From Fidelibacterota bacterium (GTDB lineage Bacteria > Fidelibacterota > Marinisomatia > Marinisomatales > UBA1611), in contig JAPYRR010000011.1 in assembly GCA_029936885.1 (NCBI GenBank), forward strand, positions 1-33,573: a DNA stretch of 33,573 nt, in the 5' to 3' direction. The notes beneath the pieces were generated by a model. That model did not search any database. It was not told the origin of the DNA and saw nothing but the letters and a program-made list of their open reading frames with translations. The position numbers and the translations under genes are program-made. Shown one piece after another: positions 16,229-25,068 of the stretch (the first letter of the stretch is position 1; every line of letters starts with the position of its first letter).

Positions 16229-17195
16229 AATGTTTTATGGGCAGGATGGAATATCCTTTTTGAATCTTAATTATTTGATCGGAGGTAAGGGCCGTTTTCC
16301 ATTTATCAATAAGATTTGATGTAATACGATTTGGTTTAAAACCAGTTCCAGGCTTATTCATATTTTTTATTTTAGTCTCAACAGATTGGGTCCACGGAAG
16401 CCCAATTGCTTCAAAAAGGGATTTATATTTCTTCTCCGGATTTATACATAATTCTTCATGTGTTATTTCATACCAATCGGAATTGGATTCTATTTGTTTC
16501 TCCCATAAATAGTAAAATATTCCAATCTGTAACCCCATGAAAGATAAAGGATCATTCAATGAATCTATTTGGGATTGGTATGGTTCTAATGTTTTCGATA
16601 ATTCTTTACGTTTATAAATATTTCGATTTCTATCAAAAATTCTTAATTCTAAACAACTGGATATAATATTTGCCGGATGACGATAAATTAAAACCGTTTT
16701 AGGTTGAAAATGATGGGTTATAAACGGAAGGCATAATCCGGAATGAACAGATTTGATAACCAATTGATTTTTTCTTAACCAGAAATCCTTCGTCAGTGTG
16801 TAAAGAATTGAAGTTAGAAGATTTGGTCTACCTGGAAGGATTTTTTCCTTTTCTAAAGTTAAATCCTTCATTCGAACAAATAATTCATTCCCCTTTTTAT
16901 CTCCCGTTGATATTTGATTCAATATATGATTGATATAGGATTGATTATTTGGGTAAGCCCCTTTTAATATTTGCTCGAAAAAATTGAAAAGTTGATCAGA
17001 TTCAGTCGCTGAATCTCCAAAGGGGAAACGATATAGTGACTTTTTCCATTGTTTGGCTAAATAGCTATATTTTTCATTATCCGGCTCAGTCAAAAGTCTT
17101 ATATCTTTCCCAGAACCTAAAACAGTAGCGACCCAGGTTGTACCACTTCGTGGAACACCTGAAATGAAAATTGGTTTATATGTGGACTCATTCAC
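16209..17195 (-). CDS. Sulfotransferase family protein
   Basis: The 328-residue protein has a PAPS-binding P-loop near the N-terminus, IFISGVPRSGTTWVATVLGS (about residues 9-28), and a 3'-phosphate-binding motif TVLIYRHPANIISSCLELRI with conserved Arg and Ser. ITHEELCINPEKKYKSLFEA and the short NKPGTGFKPNRI segment fit the C-terminal part of Sulfotransfer_3-type enzymes. It is the first gene of a two-gene minus-strand operon and overlaps the second by 20 nt. The 135-nt gap upstream is shared with the divergent YfhO gene. The two sulfotransferases are clearly different in sequence and so are not a recent duplication; they may sulfate different positions or substrates. The acceptor is unknown. 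Confidence 0.86.
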   Translation of the reverse strand: MNESTYKPIFISGVPRSGTTWVATVLGSGKDIRLLTEPDNEKYSYLAKQWKKSLYRFPFGDSATESDQLFNFFEQILKGAYPNNQSYINHILNQISTGDKKGNELFVRMKDLTLEKEKILPGRPNLLTSILYTLTKDFWLRKNQLVIKSVHSGLCLPFITHHFQPKTVLIYRHPANIISSCLELRIFDRNRNIYKRKELSKTLEPYQSQIDSLNDPLSFMGLQIGIFYYLWEKQIESNSDWYEITHEELCINPEKKYKSLFEAIGLPWTQSVETKIKNMNKPGTGFKPNRITSNLIDKWKTALTSDQIIKIQKGYSILPIKHYEEFRI

Positions 17196-17330
17196 TTAAA
17201 ATAGTCAAAATAAATTCTTGGGAAATTAAGTGTTTGAGAGAAATGAGTAATGCGTTTTATTTCTAAAAGCATCGAAAATATTTTGGTAAAATCCATCCCT
17301 TAATCAGGAAGAAATATTTTTAAGGTTGTT

Positions 17331-19682
17331 ATGAATCAAATATTGAATAAAAAGAATCAGATCGCCTTGGGTATAATGATGGTTGTACCCATGATTATGT
17401 TGTATAAAATGATATTCTTAGGAGAAATTGTTGGTGCTAACGATCAATTGGAGCGTCACCCTATCAACCAATGGCGTGATACCTACCTGAATAGTAACGA
17501 AGATTTTCCACAATGGTATCCAAATCTTTTTTCCGGTATGCCGTCTTATGGCGGCTATATTTATACGCCAGGAGACCCTACACGACCGATTCAGGATTTA
17601 GTATTTTTCAATAAGGGTATCAAAATTTGGTTTTATTTGGTCTTCTCTTGTCTTGGAATGTTTATTTTTCTTCGGAAGATTGGCGTCAGTTTGTATAGCT
17701 CTATTTTAGGAGGCCTTTTAACCGGTTTAACGCCTTATTCATTTGGACTCATTAATGCTGGCCATTTAAATAAAATATTTGCCATGTCCTTTACTCCGTG
17801 GATGTTAGCTTCGGTTTTTTGCTTAATTAAAAAACCCACACTTAAATCTATTTTAATATTATCTATTTTAACTGCTTTCCAACTTTGGGCAAATCATCCC
17901 CAGATTGTCTATTATACTTGGATGGTCATTGGATTTTATTGGGTTTGGGAATTGGGATTTTCTGTGAAAGAAAGATCATTTTCACCCCAAGTCAGCGGAA
18001 AACAGATCGGTTGTATTTTAGGTGGACTCTTCCTTGCATTGTTGATGGTGTCTGACCCTTATATCGATATTTATAAATTCCAAGATCATTCAAATCGTGG
18101 GGCAAAATCTGTTTTGGATCAATCAGGCCAAACAGAATCCGGGACAGATTGGAATTATGCAACACAATGGTCATTCCATCCGAAAGAATCAATCTCATTT
18201 TTATATCCCTATCATTATGGATTACAGAATTATTCTACTCGTGATTTGAAATCAGCTGCTTATTGGGGATATATGCCCTTTACACAATCAACCCATTATC
18301 TAGGATTAATTGCTATTATTTTTGCAATATTAGGTGCTCTTTTAAGAAAACCTGACAAATTGGAAATGTTTTTTTGGGTAACAACGTTCTTAGCATTAAT
18401 TACAGGATTTGGATCATTTTTCCCAATATTGTTTAAACCATTTTATTCTATTCTGCCTCTTTTCTCTAAATTCCGAATTCCGTCCATGATTTATGTTCTT
18501 TTAGCTATAACGCTTCCATTTCTAGCGGCGAAAGGTATTGATTCATATTTGGAGAAATCAGAAAAACATGAATCCTATAAAAAGGCACTTTATGTTGTTG
18601 GGGGTTTTGCAGGATTATCAATAATTCTCCTTCTTGTTGGCGAGACTATATTTGATTTTTCAAGTGTTAAAGATGGGAGGTTTAATCCTGCTGTCATATC
18701 CCAGCTTAAAACAGTTAGAATTGACCTTTTTCAAAAAGGTGTGCTTTTAGCTCTTGGAATAAGCCTAGGATCCTTAGGGTTACTGTGGGGATTAAATCAG
18801 AAAAAAATGAATCATAAAGTTTTCAGTTTGGCAATGATTGGCTTGATCGTTGTCGATTTGTGGATTGTGAATATGGAATTCCTAAACCTGCAGCCTTCTC
18901 GCAATATGGATCTTATGTTCCAAGCTAATCCTGTAATCAATTTTTTGAAAAATGATAAAGATCAATTCAGAATATTTCCGGCAGATGAATTATCATCTAA
19001 TAAATTCAGTTATTGGAATCTTGAAAGTATTGGCGGATATCGTCCCATCAAACTTCGGAATTACCAGGATCTCATGGATGCAAAAGGATTCAGTAAACCC
19101 CACATTTTGAATATGTTGAATGTGAAGTATATCCTGACTGGTAAAAAGATCAAAAATTCTAATTTTTTGCCTGTTGAGACTGTAAAAGGTGTATTCCAAA
19201 ATTTAAAGGTACTCCCAAAAGCATGGATCGTTGGAAATGTAAAATCAGTGGAAACGCAACGGGAATCATTAATGGAAACATTATTAAATGGATTTGATCC
19301 ATCAAATTCAGCTATCATTTATAAATATGGAGGTGAACCAATCATTGGAGTCTCATCGGGCCAAGCTGATGTTAAATCAAGAGTAGAAAATCGAATAGAA
19401 ATTAATTCTCAATCTGAAACTGGTGGCCTTCTGGTCCTTTCCGAAATATATTATAAACCCGGTTGGAAAGCATTCGTAAATGGAGAAGAAACACCTATCT
19501 ATCAAACGAATCATGTTTTGAGATCGGTAAGGGTACCCAAAGGAGACTCTAAAATAATTTTTGAGTATGACGACGGTCCTTGGCATAAAACTCGAATTGT
19601 ATCTAGGGTCTCTTTCCTAATTGTTCTTTTTGGATTAGGATTACTTTTTTGGCGAGATAAAGAGAAATCAAATAAAGTGTAA
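17331..19682 (+). CDS. YfhO-family polytopic membrane protein (GT-C-like)
   Basis: This 783-residue protein matches the YfhO family. It has a first membrane helix, an outward loop with DQLERHPINQWRDTYLNSNE and WYPNLFSGMPSYGGYIYTPG, about a dozen hydrophobic helices to residue 520 or so, and a soluble C-terminal part with GGYRPIKLRNYQDLM, NMLNVKYILTG and YYKPGWKAFVNGEETPIYQT, then a last membrane helix. YfhO proteins have a GT-C-like fold and in Gram-positive bacteria help glycosylate lipoteichoic acid from a polyprenyl-phosphate sugar. A related glycan-decoration role here is inference. AAGG at 17322-17325 lies 5 nt before the ATG. It is divergent from the sulfotransferase operon, and the histidine kinase starts one base after its stop. 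Confidence 0.85.
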   Translation: MNQILNKKNQIALGIMMVVPMIMLYKMIFLGEIVGANDQLERHPINQWRDTYLNSNEDFPQWYPNLFSGMPSYGGYIYTPGDPTRPIQDLVFFNKGIKIWFYLVFSCLGMFIFLRKIGVSLYSSILGGLLTGLTPYSFGLINAGHLNKIFAMSFTPWMLASVFCLIKKPTLKSILILSILTAFQLWANHPQIVYYTWMVIGFYWVWELGFSVKERSFSPQVSGKQIGCILGGLFLALLMVSDPYIDIYKFQDHSNRGAKSVLDQSGQTESGTDWNYATQWSFHPKESISFLYPYHYGLQNYSTRDLKSAAYWGYMPFTQSTHYLGLIAIIFAILGALLRKPDKLEMFFWVTTFLALITGFGSFFPILFKPFYSILPLFSKFRIPSMIYVLLAITLPFLAAKGIDSYLEKSEKHESYKKALYVVGGFAGLSIILLLVGETIFDFSSVKDGRFNPAVISQLKTVRIDLFQKGVLLALGISLGSLGLLWGLNQKKMNHKVFSLAMIGLIVVDLWIVNMEFLNLQPSRNMDLMFQANPVINFLKNDKDQFRIFPADELSSNKFSYWNLESIGGYRPIKLRNYQDLMDAKGFSKPHILNMLNVKYILTGKKIKNSNFLPVETVKGVFQNLKVLPKAWIVGNVKSVETQRESLMETLLNGFDPSNSAIIYKYGGEPIIGVSSGQADVKSRVENRIEINSQSETGGLLVLSEIYYKPGWKAFVNGEETPIYQTNHVLRSVRVPKGDSKIIFEYDDGPWHKTRIVSRVSFLIVLFGLGLLFWRDKEKSNKV

Positions 19683-19683
19683 T

Positions 19684-20847
19684 ATGAATCTTTATAAACA
19701 TACGGGAAATATTAAAGCAGGATTATTTATACTTGGTATCAGTTTAGTAATTGGGCTTTTGGCTTATACTCAATCATTGGTTAAAGAACTTCGAAATGAT
19801 AACCGAGAGATTGTTCGAATGTATGCTGAAATTATTGCAGGAACAGTTCAGGATGATAATGACACAAACCTTAATTTCGTTTTTGATAATATTATACGGA
19901 AAGTCAAATTCCCTTTAATTCAAACGGATCCAGATCACAAGCCCCAGATGTGGAAAAATTTACCAGAATCTGTCGATACGGAAAAAAAACGGATACGTTT
20001 CATGCGAGCAATGGATCAATTAAATGAATCGATTCCTTTAGTTTATAAAGATAGTTCTGTGGGGGAGATAACCTTTGGGTATTTGCATTATGGTGATTCA
20101 TCCATTGTTGAAAAATTGCAATGGTGGACTTATATCGAGATTGTTGCAATTGCATTATTCATTTTCTTGGGATTTACAGGTTTTTCTTTTATACGAAACA
20201 ATGAAAAAAGACATATTTGGGTTGGGATGGCTCGAGAGACGGCCCATCAACTTGGAACTCCCGTATCCGCTTTAATGGGATGGGTGGAGTGGCTCAAGGA
20301 ACATCCTGAAAAAACTGGTGAAATTATTCCTGAAATGGAAGCAGATCTTCAAAGATTAGAGCAAATCGGTCGACGGTTCAGTAAAATGGGCTCAAAAACA
20401 GATTTTGAAGCATTAGATTTGTCGGAACGGGTTCAGCGAGTCGTAGATTACCTTGCAAAAAGAATGCCATCTCTTGGAAAAAAAGTTGACTTGGTCAACG
20501 ATATTCAACCTGGGATCACGATTACAGCCAATGGCTCCCTTTTAGCGTGGTCGATTGAAAACCTGATTAGAAATGGAATAGATGCAATTGATCGTGATGA
20601 TGGAAAAGTTTCTGTCTCTCTTCGAAAAGAAAAAGATGAAATTCGTATTCGTATTCAGGATAATGGAAAAGGAATCCCTAAAAAAGATTGGCGGAACATT
20701 TTCCGGCCCGGGTTCAGCACGAAAAGAGCAGGATGGGGATTAGGTTTATCTCTATCAAGCAGGATTGTTGAAGATATCCATAATGGCCAATTGCAAGTTA
20801 TCGAATCATCCCCTGAAACAGGGACGATTATTGAGATCAAGCTTTAA
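19684..20847 (+). CDS. Membrane sensor histidine kinase, orphan
   Basis: The 387-residue protein has an N-terminal membrane helix (about 12-30), a periplasmic sensor segment (31-148) and a second helix (about 149-170). The dimerisation and phosphoacceptor region has His188 in ARETAHQLGTPVSALMGW. The ATP-binding domain has an N box (IENLIRNGIDAID, 291-303), a G1 box (IQDNGKGIP, Asp326) and a G2-like GWGLGLSLSSRIVEDI, so all core motifs are intact. The sensor part matches no domain I recognise. It starts one base after the YfhO stop, so it is cotranscribed with it. No response regulator lies in the window, so its partner must be elsewhere. The next gene is convergent, 32 nt away, with no terminator visible. 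Confidence 0.9.
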   Translation: MNLYKHTGNIKAGLFILGISLVIGLLAYTQSLVKELRNDNREIVRMYAEIIAGTVQDDNDTNLNFVFDNIIRKVKFPLIQTDPDHKPQMWKNLPESVDTEKKRIRFMRAMDQLNESIPLVYKDSSVGEITFGYLHYGDSSIVEKLQWWTYIEIVAIALFIFLGFTGFSFIRNNEKRHIWVGMARETAHQLGTPVSALMGWVEWLKEHPEKTGEIIPEMEADLQRLEQIGRRFSKMGSKTDFEALDLSERVQRVVDYLAKRMPSLGKKVDLVNDIQPGITITANGSLLAWSIENLIRNGIDAIDRDDGKVSVSLRKEKDEIRIRIQDNGKGIPKKDWRNIFRPGFSTKRAGWGLGLSLSSRIVEDIHNGQLQVIESSPETGTIIEIKL

Positions 20848-20879
20848 TAAATAAAAATCGTCATATTTTGAATGGGTGC

Positions 20880-21797
20880 TTATTCAACATCCAAAATGAA
20901 ATGGAGTATTGCGATGATATCCAATACATTGATCTCACCATCTAAAGTAACATCACCGCACCCAAAGAAAAATGGCTGTGGATCTCTCTCAAGAATAAAG
21001 TCCACTATTAATGGGAGATCAATCACATTCACTAATTCATCTCCATTCGCATCTCCCGGCAAATCACAGGATCCGAGGAAATTATCCTCGACGGTTGATG
21101 CGCCGCTTTGAAAAGTACCATTGTTTCCGTTTCCTGTTTGGTCTGTGGCTGTACCATCATCAACATTCCATAAAGCAACCAGTCCATTTTCATTTCCGGT
21201 CAGTGGGATATCCATAGTATATTGGATATCTTCCTGGGATCTTGGGAAGCCCCAAACCCTCACTTCATCGACCCAGCCATTAAACATTCCGCGTGTATAG
21301 CCATTGTATTTTAATCGACCGATTTCCGTGTACTCGATATTAGTATTATAATTTCCATCTTGGAGGTTTTCTAGCGTCCCAACCAGATTACCATCAATAT
21401 AGAAATAAAGGGATTCCGGTTTTACCACGCCTGCATAATGATGCTATTCGTTATAATTTCTGCTAGGTGAATAAATTATTTGAGTGGAATTATCCGACCC
21501 ACGAATTGTAAACCCGGTAGTTTGATTTGTATAAGCGTCCGTTTCGGACTTTAAACCTGTCATGGTATGGCCATCACCAGTGGTTTCCGTCCTTTGGATA
21601 AAAATGGGATTATTGTTTTGAGAACCGCCCCCAGCTGAATTCATATTTGCCCAAGCTTCGATCGTAAAAGTTGCGGTATTCACAACAGGCACCGCAATGC
21701 TTACAAAATCATTTTCTCCATCCAAAACCAATACTTGGTTTTGAGCAAATACTAATGATAAAATATATAAAAAAGATGAATTAACTATTTTTCTCAT
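20880..21797 (-). pseudogene. Secreted LamG-domain protein with C-terminal dockerin-like repeat, interrupted by in-frame TAG
   Basis: One 305-codon frame starts at ATG 21797, with GGAG at a spacing of 6 nt, and ends with TAA at 20882-20880. The signal peptide is MRKIVNSSFLYILSLVFA. A LamG/concanavalin-like lectin domain follows (VLVLDGENDFVSIAVPVVNT to GWVDEVRVWGFPRSQEDIQY), then NGLVALWNVDDGTATDQTGN. At codon 118 (21446-21444) there is TAG where this domain normally has Trp, in the context RNYNE-stop-HHYAGVV; the frame continues unchanged on both sides. The C-terminus has two dockerin-like calcium-binding halves, GDANGDELVNVIDLPLIV (248-265) and GDVTLDGEINVLDIIAI (281-297). Such tails are common on secreted proteins of Marinimicrobia-like genomes. 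A nonsense mutation is the simplest reading. A sequencing error or readthrough is possible. It is somewhat richer in GC than its neighbours. Confidence 0.82.
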
Positions 21798-21911
21798 AAG
21801 TAGCTCCGTATGAAAATGTAAGACGTAATTATTTATGAATCTAGGAATTGAACCCGTTGGGTTATTCTCATAGAAAGGGTAACTTTCGTCTCAATTAAAT
21901 AAGGAAAAACA

Positions 21912-22244
21912 GTGGACTTTTTATACGCAGCATCACAACCAGGTCAGGGCGGAGGCGGGCTTACCGCATTTTTACCATTTCTCCTAATCATATTCATAAT
22001 TTATTTTTTAATGATTCGCCCTCAAACAAAACGGCAAAAGGAAAAAGAATCCATGAGAGAATCCCTTAAAAAAGGGGATAAGATCATTACTATGGGTGGA
22101 ATTTATGGTACCGTTGCTGGATTTAAGGAAAAAGGTCGCCAGGCAGTGATCAAGGTGGACATTAATACAAATATTACAATGAATAAAACTGCCATAGCAG
22201 GTTTAGCAGGAAAAGTGAAAGATTCGGATTTAGAACAGGCCTAA
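21912..22244 (+). CDS. yajC: Preprotein translocase accessory subunit YajC
   Basis: The 110-residue protein starts with GTG at 21912, supported by AAGGA (21901-21905) at a spacing of 6 nt. One membrane helix (FLPFLLIIFIIYFLMIRP) is followed by the YajC hallmark RPQTKRQKEKESMRESLKKG, then GDKIITMGGIYGTVAGFKEK and a short beta-rich cytoplasmic part. YajC joins SecDF at the Sec translocon. A glycine-rich N-terminus (SQPGQGGGGLTAF) precedes the helix, as is usual. Its stop overlaps the def start by one base (TAATG). It leads a run of eight same-strand genes, so its upstream gap (21798-21911), shared with the divergent LamG gene, probably holds the operon promoter. Confidence 0.95.
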   Translation: MDFLYAASQPGQGGGGLTAFLPFLLIIFIIYFLMIRPQTKRQKEKESMRESLKKGDKIITMGGIYGTVAGFKEKGRQAVIKVDINTNITMNKTAIAGLAGKVKDSDLEQA

Positions 22245-22795
22245 TGGCTGTATTTGATATTGTTCATTATGGTGACCCAATTCTTCGTAAAAAATGTGGA
22301 TCATTTACGGATTTTTCCAGGATCGAAAAATTAAAGGTCGATTTATTCGATTCTATGTATGAAGCAGAGGGTATCGGACTTGCAGCAAATCAAATTGGAT
22401 TAGATTTAAATCTATTCATTGTTGATATATCTAATTTGGAAGATGGAGATGAACCTCATGTTTTTATCAATAGTGAAATTGTGAAAAAGCATGGTGAAAA
22501 AGGGATCTATCAGGAAGGTTGTTTGTCATTACCCGGAATCTCCTTAGATATATTACGTCCGGAAAAAGTGGTTTTAAAATATCAGTCGGAAGATGAAGAA
22601 TGGCACGAAGAAGAGTTTGATGGATTGCTCGGAAGAGCGATTCAACATGAGATGGATCACTTAAAGGGAGTATTTATTGTAGATCGAGTGAGTGAAGTTG
22701 AAAGAATTCAGTATAATACTGAATTAAAAGAATTAGAAAAAAATTCTAAAAAAAGGCTCAAGTCCCAATCTAACAAAATGGGGTTTGTTCTTTAA
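22244..22795 (+). CDS. def: Peptide deformylase
   Basis: This 183-residue enzyme removes the formyl group from the N-terminal methionine of new proteins. All three family motifs are present: GIGLAANQIG (motif 1, GxGxAAxQ), EGCLSLPG (motif 2, the metal-binding Cys) and QHEMDHLKG (motif 3, HExDH, two His ligands and the catalytic Glu). The length is normal for a type 1 deformylase, with a basic C-terminal tail (KNSKKRLKSQSNK). Its ATG overlaps the yajC stop by one base (TAATG). fmt follows after 33 nt, so the enzymes that remove and add the formyl group are neighbours, as in many bacteria. Confidence 0.97.
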   Translation: MAVFDIVHYGDPILRKKCGSFTDFSRIEKLKVDLFDSMYEAEGIGLAANQIGLDLNLFIVDISNLEDGDEPHVFINSEIVKKHGEKGIYQEGCLSLPGISLDILRPEKVVLKYQSEDEEWHEEEFDGLLGRAIQHEMDHLKGVFIVDRVSEVERIQYNTELKELEKNSKKRLKSQSNKMGFVL

Positions 22796-22828
22796 TATCT
22801 TATTAATATTCTATTCGGGAGTGTTCTG

Positions 22829-23755
22829 ATGCGCGTCATATTTATGGGGAATCCCGAATTTGCAATACCAACCCTAAAAGCCCTATTGACCAGTCACCAT
22901 CATGTTGTGGGTGTTGTGTCTAATCCGCCCAAACCCATGGGAAGAGGGCGTAATTTAAAATCAACTGCCGTTGGTCAATTTGCAAAAGAAAATAATCTGA
23001 ATCTTTTGGAACCTGCCATTCTAAAATCTGATGGATTTAATCACCAATTATCCGATTTGAATCCAGATGTTTTCGTGGTTGTGGCTTACCGAATCCTCCC
23101 AAAATCATTAATTGAACTTCCACGGTTTGGTGCAATAAATCTTCATGCATCCTTGTTACCCAAATATCGTGGTGCAGGCCCGATTCAATGGTCACTCATG
23201 AATGGAGATAAAAAAACAGGTGTGACCATATTCCAGATCAAACCAAAGGTGGATACAGGTGATATTTTAATGCAAAAGGAAATGGAGATTCAAACGGATG
23301 ATAATATGTTATCTCTTGGGATGAGATTATGTTATACGGGTGCTGAATTAATTAGTAAATCGTTAGATGGATTAGAACTCAATACTTTACAATTATTACC
23401 CCAAAATCATCTATTGGCAACACCTGCTCCAAAGATCACAAAAGAAATGACAATTATTGATTGGTCTTGGTCGGCAGAAAAAATACATAATTGGATTCGT
23501 GGACTTTCCCCACGACCCGGAATGTCCACAACGTTGAAAAAAGAAAGTTTCCGCATTTATAAAACTAAAGTTTTAGATATAGGTAAAAACATTCCAGGGG
23601 AAATTATTCGATTGGAAGAAAGTGAAATAATTGTTTCAACAGGAAAGGGTTCACTCTCGCTAATGGAAGTCCAATTAGAAGGGAAACGAAAAATGTCTGT
23701 TGCTGACTTTCTTCGAGGTTCAACCATCCAATCTGGAGATAGGTTGGGCATATGA
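22829..23755 (+). CDS. fmt: Methionyl-tRNA formyltransferase
   Basis: The 308-residue protein starts MRVIFMGNPEFAIPTLKALL, the classic Fmt start, and carries INLHASLLPKYRGAGPIQWS (the SLLPKYRGA signature of formyltransferases) and VDTGDILMQKEMEI. The Asn, His and Asp residues of the active site are in this region. The C-terminal OB-like domain that grips initiator tRNA (IHNWIRGLSPRPGMSTTL) is complete. It transfers a formyl group from 10-formyl-tetrahydrofolate to Met-tRNAfMet. GGGAG at 22817-22821 lies 7 nt before the ATG, one of the few good ribosome-binding sites here. Its stop overlaps rsmB as ATGA. Confidence 0.97.
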   Translation: MRVIFMGNPEFAIPTLKALLTSHHHVVGVVSNPPKPMGRGRNLKSTAVGQFAKENNLNLLEPAILKSDGFNHQLSDLNPDVFVVVAYRILPKSLIELPRFGAINLHASLLPKYRGAGPIQWSLMNGDKKTGVTIFQIKPKVDTGDILMQKEMEIQTDDNMLSLGMRLCYTGAELISKSLDGLELNTLQLLPQNHLLATPAPKITKEMTIIDWSWSAEKIHNWIRGLSPRPGMSTTLKKESFRIYKTKVLDIGKNIPGEIIRLEESEIIVSTGKGSLSLMEVQLEGKRKMSVADFLRGSTIQSGDRLGI

Positions 23756-25068
23756 AACAGGATGCCCGTTTTTTATCGGTGAAGGTTCTGAACCGATTTA
23801 CGAAAATGAATGAGCAATTAAGTTTGGTGCGAAATCAGATATTTTCAAGTTTCAAACCTGAACCCATGGTGAAATCAAGAACCATGGTTTTGACAAATGA
23901 AATTATAAGACTAAGAGATCGATTAGATCTAATGATTGAACATGTTTCAGGACGAAAAATAAAACGATTGGACCCGTCTCTGCTTTCCATATTACGAATT
24001 GGATTTTATGAAATTATTTATGATGACGCGATTCCAGATTATGCATCAGTGGATTCTGCAGTGAACTTAACAAAAGATATTTTAAATCGAAAAGCGTCTG
24101 GCTTAACCAATGCAGTATTAAGGAATTTGTTACGGTATAAAGAAAAGGGTGATAATTGGGATATTTCATTAAGAAAAAATCAAAAGTGGAATTCAATTCC
24201 TGGTTGGCTTCAAAAACGATGGAAGGACCAGTTTGGAGAGAGCGGGGCAACAGCATTAATGCAACGAATAAACCAAGTCCCAAAATCTTTCATTCGTGTG
24301 AATCTTTCTAGGGTCAGTTTGAATGAAGTCTATGAAGGCCTTTCTGCCTCTGAAATAGAGGTTGAAAATTATTCCGATAATTATTTAAATATTAAATTCG
24401 GAATTGGAAAAATATTCTCCCACGAACTTTTTCAATCCGGTCTGATTTCGGTCCAAGATCCTGCGGCAGGAGGCATTGTTGAATTCTTAGACCCGACCCA
24501 AGGAGAAACTGTTCTAGATGTTTGCGCTGCTCCGGGGACAAAATCTCTTTTTATCGCGGAAAGAGTGGGTGCAACAGGACGGGTCTTCTCATCAGATTCT
24601 GACCCCAAAAGAGTAAAACTTGGAAAAAATGATATTGAACGCCATCGTCAAACCCAAATTGAATGGTCAATAAAGGATGCTACCAAAGATGAATATCCCA
24701 TGGCAGATAAGATCTTAATAGATGTTCCTTGTACGGGGACAGGTGTTATCGGGCGAAAACCAGACATCCGCTGGAGACGGAAGCTAGAAGATATTAAGGA
24801 TATGGCGAACTTTCAGTTTCAAATCCTAAATCATATGTCTCAATTTTTAAATCCTGAGGGTATCTTGGTCTACGGAACATGTTCATTAGAGCCGGAAGAG
24901 AATTGGAAGGTGGTGGAACAGTTCCTTAAGTTAAAGTCTGATTTTCAGTTGGTCACAGGTTCATCTCGGCTACCTAATGAATGGATAAATAAATATGGGT
25001 ACCTCCAAACTTTGCCTCACGTACATGGCGTAGATGGTATGTTTGCTGCAAAACTCAAAAGAAAATGA
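23752..25068 (+). CDS. rsmB: 16S rRNA cytosine-5 methyltransferase RsmB
   Basis: The 438-residue protein has an N-terminal NusB-like helical RNA-binding domain (about 1-135, with YASVDSAVNLTKDI and GLTNAVLRNLLR). A class I methyltransferase domain follows: AAGGIVEFLDPTQGETVLDV then CAAPGTKSLFIAE (SAM motif I), DVPCTGTGVIGRKPDIRW (motif IV with Cys) and YGTCSLEPEEN (motif VI with the catalytic Cys). These two cysteines are those of RsmB/Fmu enzymes, which methylate C967 of 16S rRNA. It overlaps fmt by ATGA upstream and the PASTA gene by ATGA downstream. fmt next to rsmB (sun) is a very common order in bacteria, which strengthens the call. Confidence 0.96.
   Translation: MKQDARFLSVKVLNRFTKMNEQLSLVRNQIFSSFKPEPMVKSRTMVLTNEIIRLRDRLDLMIEHVSGRKIKRLDPSLLSILRIGFYEIIYDDAIPDYASVDSAVNLTKDILNRKASGLTNAVLRNLLRYKEKGDNWDISLRKNQKWNSIPGWLQKRWKDQFGESGATALMQRINQVPKSFIRVNLSRVSLNEVYEGLSASEIEVENYSDNYLNIKFGIGKIFSHELFQSGLISVQDPAAGGIVEFLDPTQGETVLDVCAAPGTKSLFIAERVGATGRVFSSDSDPKRVKLGKNDIERHRQTQIEWSIKDATKDEYPMADKILIDVPCTGTGVIGRKPDIRWRRKLEDIKDMANFQFQILNHMSQFLNPEGILVYGTCSLEPEENWKVVEQFLKLKSDFQLVTGSSRLPNEWINKYGYLQTLPHVHGVDGMFAAKLKRK

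Noticed and set aside
17196-17330. Divergent promoter pair with -35 TTGAGA (17234-17239)
   Set aside because: No acceptable -10 box sits at 16-18 nt from it on the plus strand, and none was convincing on the minus strand, so I do not call a promoter although one must exist here.
21840-21900. Possible minus-strand tRNA, because the sequence contains the complement of GGGTTCAATTCC, a T-arm-like motif
   Set aside because: The T stem pairs poorly beyond three positions, no complementary acceptor stem or D and anticodon arms can be drawn at the right distance, and the region is the short leader between two divergent genes.
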